NCBI RefSeq assembly: GCF_016412875.1
Contig: NZ_JAEKPD010000019.1
Location: 1 to 54,703, forward strand
DNA: 54,703 nucleotides
Origin: Palleronia pontilimi
Lineage (GTDB): Bacteria > Pseudomonadota > Alphaproteobacteria > Rhodobacterales > Rhodobacteraceae
Direction: 5' to 3'
Positions 1-9,147 of the stretch are shown piece after piece (the stretch's first letter is position 1; every line of letters starts with the position of its first letter). The position numbers and the translations under genes were made by a program. Below the pieces are notes generated by a model. It was not told the DNA's origin. It saw only the letters and a list, made by a program, of their open reading frames with translations, and did not search any database.

Positions 1-101
1 ATTCCAGATCAAACCGGCCCTAACCGCGGGGGAAGGTCAAAGAATGTGCGCTTTGTTGCTGACAGCCGACGTAGTACGCGAGTCCTCAAGTGTGTTTTGG
101 G

Positions 102-521
102 TTACTCAGTCAGAATTCTAGCGAACACGCCAACCAAGAACGCCGTGGTCAGACCAAACATCAAGACACCGCAGACCGAGGCCATAGCGCCGAAGATTCG
201 GAATTCAGGTGCTAGGGTGATGTCGCCGTAGCCGAGCGTGCTGTAGGTCACCAGAGCAAAGTAGATAGGAGCCTCATAGCCGGTCAGCGCGCCAAAGACC
301 CAGAACGCCAGCGCCCAGAGGTAGATCTGTACGGTATGGGCGAAGAGCAACAGCAGGAACAGAAGGCTTGTTGACAGGGCCGCGGCACGCATGGTCGCGC
401 TGTCACGAAACGGCTGCGCGCGGCGCAGAGTCCGGATCGCGAAGCCCGCCGCCAAAATATGGATCGCGGCGCAGATCAGGATCATCGCGCTACCCGCCAG
501 GATTTGCACCGCGACCGGCAT
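102..521 (-). CDS. Two-TM-type potassium channel protein
   Basis: A 139-residue membrane protein of the Ion_trans_2 type. A long hydrophobic N-terminal helix and a second helix around residues 47-70 are followed by a pore loop with the selectivity-filter motif TLGYGD (about residues 93-98) and a last transmembrane helix. The TxGYGD signature is diagnostic of K+-selective pores. There is no cytoplasmic RCK or cyclic-nucleotide domain, so gating cannot be predicted. The ATG lies 21 bases after the stop of the RND permease on the same strand, so the gene probably ends that operon. Its ribosome site is weak, which fits translation from a polycistronic message. Confidence 0.8.
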   Translation of the reverse strand: MPVAVQILAGSAMILICAAIHILAAGFAIRTLRRAQPFRDSATMRAAALSTSLLFLLLLFAHTVQIYLWALAFWVFGALTGYEAPIYFALVTYSTLGYGDITLAPEFRIFGAMASVCGVLMFGLTTAFLVGVFARILTE

Positions 522-542
522 CGGCGCTAGACCCCCACGCGC

Positions 543-3500
543 TCAGGCCGCTTGCGCCCGTGCGGCGCGCAGGAAGAACAGGCGGTAGAGCGGCGGCACG
601 AACAACAGCGTCAGCGGCGATGCCAGGACAAGCCCGCCGATCATCAGCGCGGCCATCGGCTCGAACAGCGCCCCGCCCGCCAGCGCCATGGGGATCAGGC
701 CGAGGATAGTCGTCAGCGACGTCAACAAGACCGGGTTCAGGCGCTTCATTGCGGCAGCGACGATTGCGTCGTCGAGGGGCCTGTCGCGCCGTTCGATGTC
801 GATCTGGTCGATCAGCACGATGGCGTTGTTGATGATGATCCCCATCAGCGAGATCAGCCCGAGAATGGCGAAGAATGACAGGGGCTGCCCGGTGATCAGC
901 AGAGCCAGTGGTGCACCCGCCAGGATCAGCGGGATCGTCAGGAAGGTGATCGCCACCCGGCGCACCGAGTTGAACTGGAACATCAGCGCCGCGATCATCA
1001 CCAGCAGCGCATAGGGCATGCCGGCCACCAGATCGGCATTCGCCTCGGCCGCGTCGGCGCTTTCGCCGCCAATGACGACCTCGTAGGCCGGACCCAGGTT
1101 CAGCCCGTCCAGCGTGGGCGCAATCAACGCCTCGACCTCGGCCGCGGCCAGCGTGCTGGATTTGCCCGAGATGGTGATCTGGCGCACCTGATTCTCGCGG
1201 CGCAGTTGCGACAGCGTCAGACGGGGCTGGAACCGCGCGACCTGGTCGAGTGAGATCAGGCCGGTATCGGTGGGGATTGTCAGATTCGCCAGATCCTCCA
1301 GACTGTCCCGGAAGACCTCTTCGGCGCGCACGACGATGGGGATCTGGTCGGTACCGTCGCGGAAAACCGAATACTCAGCACCCGAGAAATAGGTCTGCAT
1401 GACGTTCGAGATGTCGCTGGAGGTCACGCCAAGCTCGCGTGCGCGCTCCTGCAGGATGTCGATTCCGACCGTCAGACTCTTGTTGCCCCAGTCGTTGGAA
1501 TTCAGCACCAGCCCCGGCACGCTGTCGAACGCGGCCTCGACCTCGGTGGCCGCCGACAACAGAGTGTCGGCATCGGGTCCGGTGATTTGCACCTCGACGA
1601 TGCCCGACTCGCTGCCGCCCATCGACAGCCGCGTGACCCGGCCACGCACGGCGGGGTGGTTGGCGATCAGGTGGCGGCGGGTGCGTTCGGCGGCGACCAC
1701 CGCGCCTTCGAAATCACGGGTGTTGACAACGAAGAAGGCGCTGGCCGGGTCGCTGTCGGCGGGCGACAGCGCGAGGTAGAAGCGCGGGCCGCCATGGCCC
1801 ACGAACAGCGTGGTGTTGGCGACCTCGGGGTTGGCCTCGGCGTTGCGCAGCCACGCGTCGATGGCCAGCGCCTCATCGCGGGTGGCGGTGATCGAGCTGC
1901 CTTTGGGCAGATCGACATACACCAGAAATTCGGCGCGTTCTGACAGCGGGAACATCTCGGATTTCAACTGGCCGAAGCTGGTGATGCCGAAGGCCACGAC
2001 CAGATAGCAAAGCGCAACCACCGGGATGCCAAACCGCAGGATACGCCGGATCAGGCCGCCATAGGCACGCTCCAGCACGCCTTCGCGCGCCTCCTTCTGC
2101 GGTTTGGGCCTGAGCAGGGCGGCGGCGAGAAACGGCAGGATGTAATGCGCCGTCAGCCATGAGCCTGCGAGCATCAGCGCCACCACCGCGCCCAGCGAAA
2201 ACGCGAACTCGCCGGTCGTGCCATCGAGGATCAGCATCGGCAGAAAGGCGGAAACCGTTGTGATCGAGGCCACGGCGAGAGGCACGAAGAACTGGCCCCC
2301 TGCGGCGATGGCCGCATCGCTGGGCACCGCGCCCTCCTTGATCCGCCGGTCGATATCCTCGACCACCACAAGGCCGTTATCGACCAGTAGCCCCAGCGAA
2401 ATGATCACCGCGGCGATGGAAATCTGTTCCAGGTCGATCCCCCATTGCGACATGCCCAAGAGCGCGAAGTTCACCGTGAAGGGCACGATGCTGGCGATCA
2501 CCAGCGCCGGGCGCAGGCCGAGGAAAACGAACATCACCACCAGCACCACGGCGAAGGTCTGGCCGACATTCGTCAGCGCGCCGTTGATCGACTGGGTGAC
2601 GTTGGTCTCCTGGAAGGTTGACAGATTGTACGAGATGCCAATGGGCTGCGTCTGTTCCAGCCGCGCGATCTCGGCGCGCAGCGTGCGGCCCAGTTTCTGG
2701 ATGTCGCGGTCGTCCGACATCTCGACGCTGACCAGAACCGCAGGTTCGCCATTGAAGAACACCGGCTGCCGCGGCGGATCGACATAGCCGCGCCGCACCG
2801 TCATCAGGTCGCGCAGCCGGACGATATCGCCGGTGGGCAGCTGGGTCAGCACCCCGCCGATGTCCTCCAGCGAGCCGAGATTGCCGTTGGCTTCCAGCAC
2901 GATATTGGTGCCGTCGGCATCGATCCGGCCCGCCGGCAGAATGACGTTCTGGTCGTCCAGGTCACCCAGAAGCTGCGGCAGTTGGATGCCCACGGCGGCC
3001 AGGCGGCGGCTGTCGATTTCAAGCCAGATCCGCTCTTCCTGGTCGCCCGACAGGCTGACCTTCGTGATCCCGTCGACGGCGTACAGCCCGGTCTGCAGCG
3101 CCTCGGCCGCATCCTCGATCTCGGCATAGGAAAACCCGTCGCCGGTCACCGCGATGGTCGCCACCGCCACATCGCCATAGTTGGTGTTGACGAAGGGGCC
3201 GATCGTTCCCTCGGGCAGGTCGCCCGCGCTGTCCTCCATCTGCGTGCGGATGTCCGAGAAGACGCGGTCCAATTCATCGGCGGGCACGCCGTCGTCCACC
3301 GCGACGTTCAGCTGCGCCCGCCCGGTGGTGATCAGCGTGGCGATCTCGTCGACCTCGCCGATCTCGCGCGCCGCGCGCTCCAGCGGCACCGCGATCAGGT
3401 CCTCGACGCGTTCGGGTGACATGCCGGGGAATTGTGCCACGACGATAACAGTGCGGATTGTGATCGCCGGGTTCTCGCGCTTGGGTAGCGCCAGATAAGC

Positions 3501-3584
3501 CAGCGCGCCGATGGCGATCAGCCCGACCATGATCAAAAGGGTGAAGCGGGATTTCTCGATCCCGAACCGAGCGAGGCCGTCCAC
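543..3584 (-). CDS. RND-family efflux transporter permease
   Basis: A 1013-residue inner-membrane pump of the AcrB/HAE1 type, the usual length for the family. It starts with a transmembrane helix, then a large periplasmic porter domain, a helix block around residues 335-470, a second porter domain, and a final helix block up to the C-terminus. The central helix carries LLVDNGLVVVED, the family proton-relay region, with one of the two usual aspartates replaced by asparagine as in several subgroups. The start is GTG, preceded by GAAGG. Only 4 bases separate it from the adaptor gene upstream, so the two are co-transcribed. No outer-membrane factor or regulator is nearby. The substrate is unknown. 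Confidence 0.93.
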   Translation of the reverse strand: MDGLARFGIEKSRFTLLIMVGLIAIGALAYLALPKRENPAITIRTVIVVAQFPGMSPERVEDLIAVPLERAAREIGEVDEIATLITTGRAQLNVAVDDGVPADELDRVFSDIRTQMEDSAGDLPEGTIGPFVNTNYGDVAVATIAVTGDGFSYAEIEDAAEALQTGLYAVDGITKVSLSGDQEERIWLEIDSRRLAAVGIQLPQLLGDLDDQNVILPAGRIDADGTNIVLEANGNLGSLEDIGGVLTQLPTGDIVRLRDLMTVRRGYVDPPRQPVFFNGEPAVLVSVEMSDDRDIQKLGRTLRAEIARLEQTQPIGISYNLSTFQETNVTQSINGALTNVGQTFAVVLVVMFVFLGLRPALVIASIVPFTVNFALLGMSQWGIDLEQISIAAVIISLGLLVDNGLVVVEDIDRRIKEGAVPSDAAIAAGGQFFVPLAVASITTVSAFLPMLILDGTTGEFAFSLGAVVALMLAGSWLTAHYILPFLAAALLRPKPQKEAREGVLERAYGGLIRRILRFGIPVVALCYLVVAFGITSFGQLKSEMFPLSERAEFLVYVDLPKGSSITATRDEALAIDAWLRNAEANPEVANTTLFVGHGGPRFYLALSPADSDPASAFFVVNTRDFEGAVVAAERTRRHLIANHPAVRGRVTRLSMGGSESGIVEVQITGPDADTLLSAATEVEAAFDSVPGLVLNSNDWGNKSLTVGIDILQERARELGVTSSDISNVMQTYFSGAEYSVFRDGTDQIPIVVRAEEVFRDSLEDLANLTIPTDTGLISLDQVARFQPRLTLSQLRRENQVRQITISGKSSTLAAAEVEALIAPTLDGLNLGPAYEVVIGGESADAAEANADLVAGMPYALLVMIAALMFQFNSVRRVAITFLTIPLILAGAPLALLITGQPLSFFAILGLISLMGIIINNAIVLIDQIDIERRDRPLDDAIVAAAMKRLNPVLLTSLTTILGLIPMALAGGALFEPMAALMIGGLVLASPLTLLFVPPLYRLFFLRAARAQAA

Positions 3585-3588
3585 CGGC

Positions 3589-4695
3589 CTAGCCTTCGGA
3601 CCCGAGGAGCTTGACCTCTTGTCCCTCCTTAAGGAACGTTACGCCCGCCGAGGCCACCAGATCGCCCGGCGCCAGCCCGTCGATGACGACCACCATGTTC
3701 TCGCGGATGCCGCCCACCGTCACCATCCGGCGCGTCACGGTCGAGCTGCCGGCCTCGTAGACATAGACGCCCGCCTGCGCCGGGGTCTGGGCGTCGCCGG
3801 GACTACCGCTTTGCCCGTCCTTGATCAGCGCGGCGATCGGGATCGGGTAGCCCTCGCGCGCGGGCAGCGGAAAGTCGATGGCCGCCTCGACCGCCATGCC
3901 TGCTTTCAGCAGCGGATGGGTGTCCTCCAGCCGCAGCACGATGGGAAAGCTCGACACCGTGTCTGCGCGCGAGCCGATCTCGCTTACCACAGCGGGAAGC
4001 GTCACGTCGGGCCGGTCCGCCAGGCGGATAGTGGCCGGTTTGCCGACGACAAGTTCGGTCGCCGCGTCGAAGCTGACCGAGAACGACACCTCGAACCCAT
4101 CGGGCGAATAGATCGTCGCAATCGGCGTACCGGCACCGATGGTCGCGAAAGCCGTGGCGTCAACCGAATTGACAATCCCTTCGAAAGGCGCGCGCAACTC
4201 GGCCTTTCCCAAGTTTTCCTCGGCGGATTCGAGCGACTTCTGCGCCTGTAACAACGCGGCCGCAGCGGAATCGGCCTGCGCCTTTGCATCGTCCACCGCA
4301 ACCCGTGTGGTTGTGCCGCGTTGCAACAACTCCTGCTGCCGCGCCAATGTCTCGGCGGTGTTGCGCGCCGACGCCTCGGCCTGCGCCACAGCGGCCTCGG
4401 CTGCCTCGACTTGCAGTCGCAGCGCCTCGGGATCGAGCTGCGCCACCATGTCGCCCTCAGCCAGGCGCTGGCCAACATCCAGGTCGAATTCGGCCATGCG
4501 CCCGCCAATCTCGAAGGACAGGACGGTCAGGTCAGAGGGTTCCAGCACCGATGGAAATCGCCGCGTCTGGACACGTTCGACCTCGGCCACCTCGTGAACT
4601 TTCAAACCGCGTACGACCGGCTCTGGCGCCGCTCTCTCTTCCCGGCAAGCACCGAGGAATGTCAGAGCCAATATGACCCATGCAGTGCGTTTCAT
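3589..4695 (-). CDS. RND efflux periplasmic adaptor lipoprotein
   Basis: A 368-residue membrane-fusion protein of the HlyD/AcrA type that links the RND permease to an outer-membrane channel. The chosen ATG gives a lipoprotein signal with an LGAC lipobox at Cys17; an upstream ATG at 4728 would add 11 residues and spoil the signal. Behind it come a biotinyl-lipoyl-like strand region, an alanine- and glutamine-rich coiled-coil hairpin (about residues 95-165) and the barrel and membrane-proximal domains ending in a typical VKLLGSEG-like tail. It is the first gene of the adaptor-permease-channel operon. Its promoter should lie in the gap upstream of 4695. Confidence 0.9.
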   Translation of the reverse strand: MKRTAWVILALTFLGACREERAAPEPVVRGLKVHEVAEVERVQTRRFPSVLEPSDLTVLSFEIGGRMAEFDLDVGQRLAEGDMVAQLDPEALRLQVEAAEAAVAQAEASARNTAETLARQQELLQRGTTTRVAVDDAKAQADSAAAALLQAQKSLESAEENLGKAELRAPFEGIVNSVDATAFATIGAGTPIATIYSPDGFEVSFSVSFDAATELVVGKPATIRLADRPDVTLPAVVSEIGSRADTVSSFPIVLRLEDTHPLLKAGMAVEAAIDFPLPAREGYPIPIAALIKDGQSGSPGDAQTPAQAGVYVYEAGSSTVTRRMVTVGGIRENMVVVIDGLAPGDLVASAGVTFLKEGQEVKLLGSEG

Positions 4696-5461
4696 AGCTC
4701 CGCCCGGTACAGTTTTGTTGTTAAACATGCCGCCTAACCACTCATTTGTCCAATTCGATCACGCGAAACCGTGCGAAACCCACGCGGTCTGTCCCGAGGT
4801 CTGTATCCTGCGCATGCCGCGCGGCAGGCCGGTATTAGCCACAGAAATCAGATGAGCAGAGGAACGATCCTCCCTTGATCACGCTCAAGGGCAGATCGGG
4901 TTTGCGTCTGCAGCGAGCGAGCAGTCGCCACCGTAGGCGATCTTCGCTGTGTCGCGAAAGGCGGAAACCAGCCAATCGTTCAAGGAAGTCGAATGGCTGG
5001 AAGGTCCGCTGTTTGGACATCCGCCAGCATTGAGATCTTGCTGGTGCAGCGAACGGTAGGTTTGACGGGCCGCACCGCAGCATGCCGGACGACGGCCCAA
5101 GGTCCGCTAAGGGCCGTGAACGTCGAAAGATCCGCCTGGATGATCTGTCGACCGCCGCGCTGCCGCAGGGCTGCTTCGATCCCATACCGGACCTGCCCGT
5201 TCTTCGCTGCCCGCATTTACAGCAAAAGTGGCGCTACATGGCGGAAGTAACTTACGCCGAAGCGCAACCGATAAATCGACCGTTCATGCACGGCGCTGCA
5301 AAGCCGAACGAGCAAAGATCAGGTCCTTGGACAAATCTGCCTATCGTTGGCTAACAGATGACGGCCGCTGCAATATATCGCTGTCCTGAGAAGCTAGCTG
5401 GCTAGCTGCGCGGCTGCTGTAGCTGACGTATCGAGGATTCTATGATAAGTTGTATGCCACC
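4696..5461. other. Non-coding gap, degenerate sequence
   Basis: About 770 bases between the divergent efflux operon and the small secreted-protein gene. No open frame here has convincing protein character. The stretch around 4990-5230 contains scraps such as GGTCCGCT and CGAACGG that recur in the gaps at about 13.0-13.3 kb and 14.8-14.95 kb, so it looks like decayed repeat or coding material. The promoters of both neighbouring genes must lie at its ends. Confidence 0.5.
5392..5407. repeat. Perfect palindrome upstream of secreted-protein gene
   Basis: AGCTAGC and GCTAGCT form a perfect 7-base inverted repeat with a 2-base spacer, about 55 bases before the chosen start at 5462. The position suits an operator, but no regulator gene is adjacent. 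Chance occurrence is possible. Confidence 0.4.
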
Positions 5462-6091
5462 ATGACCTACTCGCGAAAAGTATTGGCGTTTGTGGCTTTG
5501 GTCATCTCGGCGACCGCGACTCCAGCTGTATCTGACTACGGACATTTGACGCTTTTTCAGTTGCTTACTGGCAACGAAGTCGCGGTGCGCGGCGTCGTCC
5601 GGGGCGCAAAGGACGAAAGCTATAGACTGGAGTCGGTGGAAGACTACCGGACGATGGATGCGCCTCCATCGCTCGAAGTTGTCCGGTTCGACACTTACCC
5701 ACCGGACACGCGTTCCGGCAGTTTTGCGGAGGGACAATCGATCGTCCTGTTTGCCGCGCCAGCCAAAGACGGGTCGGTCAGACCTATCGGAAGGATGGGC
5801 GAAGGTGAGTTAATCCGTGACGAGGGATTTGTCTTCGTGAGGGCAATGGCACGCCCGCCGACAGATCTCGTTCGCAGCACTGTTCCGGGTGGAGCATATT
5901 CAGCCTACCGCATTGATGCGGAGATTTTTGATAAGGGCGTGGCGGGATTTTACGAATGCTACCGACCGCAAGCGCCCGGCAAGATCGAGCGGATTTGCTC
6001 GGACGACGCGCGGGACCGCTATCGAGGCAGTTCCTGGCTGGCGGAACATCTTGTCGGCATAGCCGAACGCGTCATCGGCACGGGGGACTGA
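5462..6091 (+). CDS. Hypothetical secreted protein
   Basis: A 209-residue protein that I do not recognise. It has a Sec-type signal peptide (basic MTYSRK, a hydrophobic core, then small residues to about position 24). The mature part is mixed alpha/beta in character, rich in charged residues, with two cysteines near the C-terminus (in YECY and RICSDD) that could form a disulphide. The ATG at 5462 was preferred over an in-frame TTG at 5450; neither has a strong ribosome site. The large secreted gene at 6121 follows 29 bases after the stop, so the pair is probably one transcript. No catalytic motif was seen. Confidence 0.6.
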   Translation: MTYSRKVLAFVALVISATATPAVSDYGHLTLFQLLTGNEVAVRGVVRGAKDESYRLESVEDYRTMDAPPSLEVVRFDTYPPDTRSGSFAEGQSIVLFAAPAKDGSVRPIGRMGEGELIRDEGFVFVRAMARPPTDLVRSTVPGGAYSAYRIDAEIFDKGVAGFYECYRPQAPGKIERICSDDARDRYRGSSWLAEHLVGIAERVIGTGD

Positions 6092-6120
6092 TCTAAGTTC
6101 AGACCTGAGAGGATTGAAAA

Positions 6121-8715
6121 GTGGCTTACTCCAGACTTTGTCATCTATGCTCAGCATTTCTTTTTGCTCTATTTCTTGCAGCGACCTGCATGACGGCGCA
6201 GGCCGCGACTGTGGATTGCCAGGCCGATCGGAGTGGCGACGGGCTGGTCCTCTATCTCTACTATCCAACATCGTCCGACAGCGACTTTCCGTCGCCCATG
6301 TTCGGCGAAGTCACCTCGCCACTTGCCCCGTTCGACGCCAACGATCTTGATCCCGGTCTGGGAAGCACGGCGCAGTATCGCAATGCGATCACGCAACGGG
6401 TCAGGACCGACTACTGCGAATTCGATGTGAGGGTGGTTCAGACAACCAGCGCCAATGGCACGACCAATCCGGTGCCGACCGACGACAGCTATTTCGTGGT
6501 CGGCATCGGCAGCGATTCCGGAGGCGGCTTTTTCGGGGTGTGCTGCAACAGTAGCATGGCGCGGGTGTTTGCCGGGACTTTCGCAGACGGTGCGGTGGTC
6601 GGCGGCAACTTCGACGGTCTTCTGACACCCGGCGACGGAACGATTGATCGCTGGGCCAATGCCATTGCCGGGACGACGTCGCATGAACCGGGACACAGCT
6701 CGACCCTCGGCAATCCGGGTCATTCGTCCGCCAATCCGCGAACGGGCGAGGATGCACTCGAAAACCACATCATGGATACACCGCCCGCGGCCGACCGGAT
6801 CGAAGACAGGCATTTCAGCGACACCAGCTACGAGGCGCTGGCGGGTGCCCTTGGTCTTTACGAACAGACGCTGAGCAACTGGGATTTCATCAATCCCAAC
6901 AGTTCGACAGCCGATGGCCTGCGCATCACCGTCTTCATTGACCAGGCTGCGGACACGCCGGAGGTCGGGTCTGTCTACGATGGCGGGCTCAGTCCCTGGG
7001 GTGACGCCGAGATCGCCGCAGCGGGGACCGGCAATTTCCAGGGCAACACCTACGACCGCTACAACATCACCTTCACGGACCCGCAAGGCTGGAACAACGG
7101 CGATGCCGGCGAAATCCCGGCAGGCGAGGCGTTCCATGTCGGGGTCGGATTGACCGAAAATTACATCGTGAACGACGTGACGCTTCTGTCTGGTGGCACG
7201 CCAATGCAATTGCATCCGCGGGTGGTGGGATACACGCCGGACAGTTCCTTCAATCCCGAAACCGGTGACTATCACCTTACCCTGTCCGTTCCGGACCCCG
7301 AAAACGGGCCGCTGGTCATTTCGGATGTGCGGATCCGGCATCTGCCGCGCACCTTGGCGATCAACGAGATGACATCGACCGGCGCGATGATCGGTGTCGA
7401 CGGGCGCGCATTGGTGCCCTGGGCGGATCGCCAAGGAGCGAACGTGGAAGTTCAAGGCGCTGCGGAGCTTCCTGTTGCCAACCTCGCCGAACCCCGGGCG
7501 CTTGACGAATTCCGGCAGGCCGATCCCGAATGCGGCTCGCTGCCGGATGTGCCTCCGATCCCGGACCACGCCTTCCTCGATCTGCCGTATTGCGACGAAG
7601 GACCGGTTCTGGGTCTCTTCCCGTCGGCGCGTGTCTATGTCGAAGCCACGGTCACCGACCCGGAGGCGCAGTATTTCGACAAGGCGACCGGAACAATGGT
7701 CACGGGGCCGGTGTCCAACCGGATATTCATCCAGTTCACCGGCAAGGTGCCGGACCTCAACGGCAATGGCGTCGACGATGCGATCGATATCGACACGGGC
7801 GTATGTTCCGACGACAATGGCAACGGGATCTGTGACGATGCAGAACCGACGCGATACCGCTATGCGGCAAAATTCATTTGCGGCACGCAGCCCGAGGCGC
7901 CCAGCGACGGCCGACTGGTCAAAGGCCACTACGCGACCACCATCAACGTGCTCAACGTCTCGGACGATCCGGCGCGGATCAAGAAGTTCCTGTCCCTGAG
8001 CTATCCCCCGCGTGAGCAGCGTCAGGGCGAAGTGAAGCCGATCGCCACCGATGTCCTGCAGCCAGGTCATGCGCTCAAAACGGATTGCGAAGACGTGGCG
8101 CGCAGGTTGTATCCCAACGGGTTCCCGACACCCTATATCGAGGGTTACATCGCGCTGGAAACCGCCACGCGCTTGAACGTGACTGGTGTTTATACCAGTC
8201 GTGATGTCATTGCTGCGCCACCATGTGGCGACGCTGGCCATCACGGCTGCAAGCAAGGCTGCGACCGACCTGTGGGAGGCTGCCGGGGCGCGCCGGCGTT
8301 GTCGACGACCCTTGAAGTGGTCCCGATCAAGGAGTTCGTGATCGAAAGGAAAGAGCCGCCCGAAACCACCTGTCCAGACCTGACAGTTACCGATATCGGT
8401 CGGCCGCGCGTGTCCTGCCCTCAGGGTGGGGGCTCCTGCGTCACGCGGGTAGACTACACGCTCCGGAACATCGGCGACGCGGCCAGCGGCGCTTTCCAGT
8501 CGCGCGCCACGCTCGATCCCAGGCAAAGCGTCGTGGTCGAACGTTCGGTTCCCGGCCTTCTTGCCGGGGCGACGCGGACGATTCAGGTGGTCACACCGCG
8601 TGGCGGAAACTGCTTCGATCCGGACTGCACGGTGACCGTGGAAGCGGATGTGTCCGACCGTGTCATGGAATGCAGAGAAGACAACAATACCGCGGCAGCG
8701 ACCACGCCCGGATGA
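6121..8715 (+). CDS. Secreted metzincin-like protein with CARDB domain
   Basis: An 864-residue exported protein starting at GTG, with GAGAGG upstream and a signal peptide ending near AQA (about residue 29). Residues 188-201 read HEPGH-SSTLG-NPGH, like the metzincin zinc site HExxHxxGxxH but with three extra residues before the third histidine. An HIM tripeptide at 216-218 could be the Met-turn. A middle region is followed by an Asp/Asn/Gly-rich calcium-binding stretch (DLNGNGVDD and DDNGNGICDD, about residues 545-575) and a C-terminal CARDB-like beta domain from about residue 755. Several cysteine pairs suggest disulphides. The protease role is inferred; a non-catalytic adhesin remains possible. 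Confidence 0.7.
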   Translation: MAYSRLCHLCSAFLFALFLAATCMTAQAATVDCQADRSGDGLVLYLYYPTSSDSDFPSPMFGEVTSPLAPFDANDLDPGLGSTAQYRNAITQRVRTDYCEFDVRVVQTTSANGTTNPVPTDDSYFVVGIGSDSGGGFFGVCCNSSMARVFAGTFADGAVVGGNFDGLLTPGDGTIDRWANAIAGTTSHEPGHSSTLGNPGHSSANPRTGEDALENHIMDTPPAADRIEDRHFSDTSYEALAGALGLYEQTLSNWDFINPNSSTADGLRITVFIDQAADTPEVGSVYDGGLSPWGDAEIAAAGTGNFQGNTYDRYNITFTDPQGWNNGDAGEIPAGEAFHVGVGLTENYIVNDVTLLSGGTPMQLHPRVVGYTPDSSFNPETGDYHLTLSVPDPENGPLVISDVRIRHLPRTLAINEMTSTGAMIGVDGRALVPWADRQGANVEVQGAAELPVANLAEPRALDEFRQADPECGSLPDVPPIPDHAFLDLPYCDEGPVLGLFPSARVYVEATVTDPEAQYFDKATGTMVTGPVSNRIFIQFTGKVPDLNGNGVDDAIDIDTGVCSDDNGNGICDDAEPTRYRYAAKFICGTQPEAPSDGRLVKGHYATTINVLNVSDDPARIKKFLSLSYPPREQRQGEVKPIATDVLQPGHALKTDCEDVARRLYPNGFPTPYIEGYIALETATRLNVTGVYTSRDVIAAPPCGDAGHHGCKQGCDRPVGGCRGAPALSTTLEVVPIKEFVIERKEPPETTCPDLTVTDIGRPRVSCPQGGGSCVTRVDYTLRNIGDAASGAFQSRATLDPRQSVVVERSVPGLLAGATRTIQVVTPRGGNCFDPDCTVTVEADVSDRVMECREDNNTAAATTPG

Positions 8716-9147
8716 TGCGCCGCGCGCTGCCGAAATCCGACACGCGGTCCTTCCGTCCAGCCCGTGACCGATGATGTGACCGCCCCTGACGGCATCTCGT
8801 CAGTGCAGCGTTGAACGTCGACCTCGGGATGCACCAGCCGGGCGGCGAGCTTGCGCTTGATTGAGGTATGGAGGCCGATCCCGGTTGTGGGCCAGATCCG
8901 CGGCCTGCTCTGCCGAGCCGTCGGCCGCCAGATGAGACGGACACAATCGTGGGGTCTTCGGTGGCCATGACCCCGTCACTGCGAAGGTCTGCTGAGAGCC
9001 CTCTAAAGGCGTAGGCGAATCCAAATTCATCGCTATGATCGGCAAGCGACCGGGCCGTCTTGGGGTCGCTCGCCGCAGGCAGGATCCTGAGCGCACAGCG
9101 CAACGAGGGTCTCGTCAGGTCGCCCCGTCTTTCCCAGGCGTCCCGGG
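8716..9147. other. Gap between convergent genes, no supported gene
   Basis: About 430 bases between two genes that point at each other. Short open frames on the minus strand look partly protein-like but are interrupted and match no family I recognise. They may be the remains of a lost gene. No convincing hairpin with a T-run was found. Confidence 0.4.

Noticed and set aside
6169-8526. A 785-codon open frame on the strand opposite the metzincin-like gene
   Set aside because: It is a frame shadow of a high-GC gene; the plus-strand protein has a signal peptide and domains, and the opposite frame has none.
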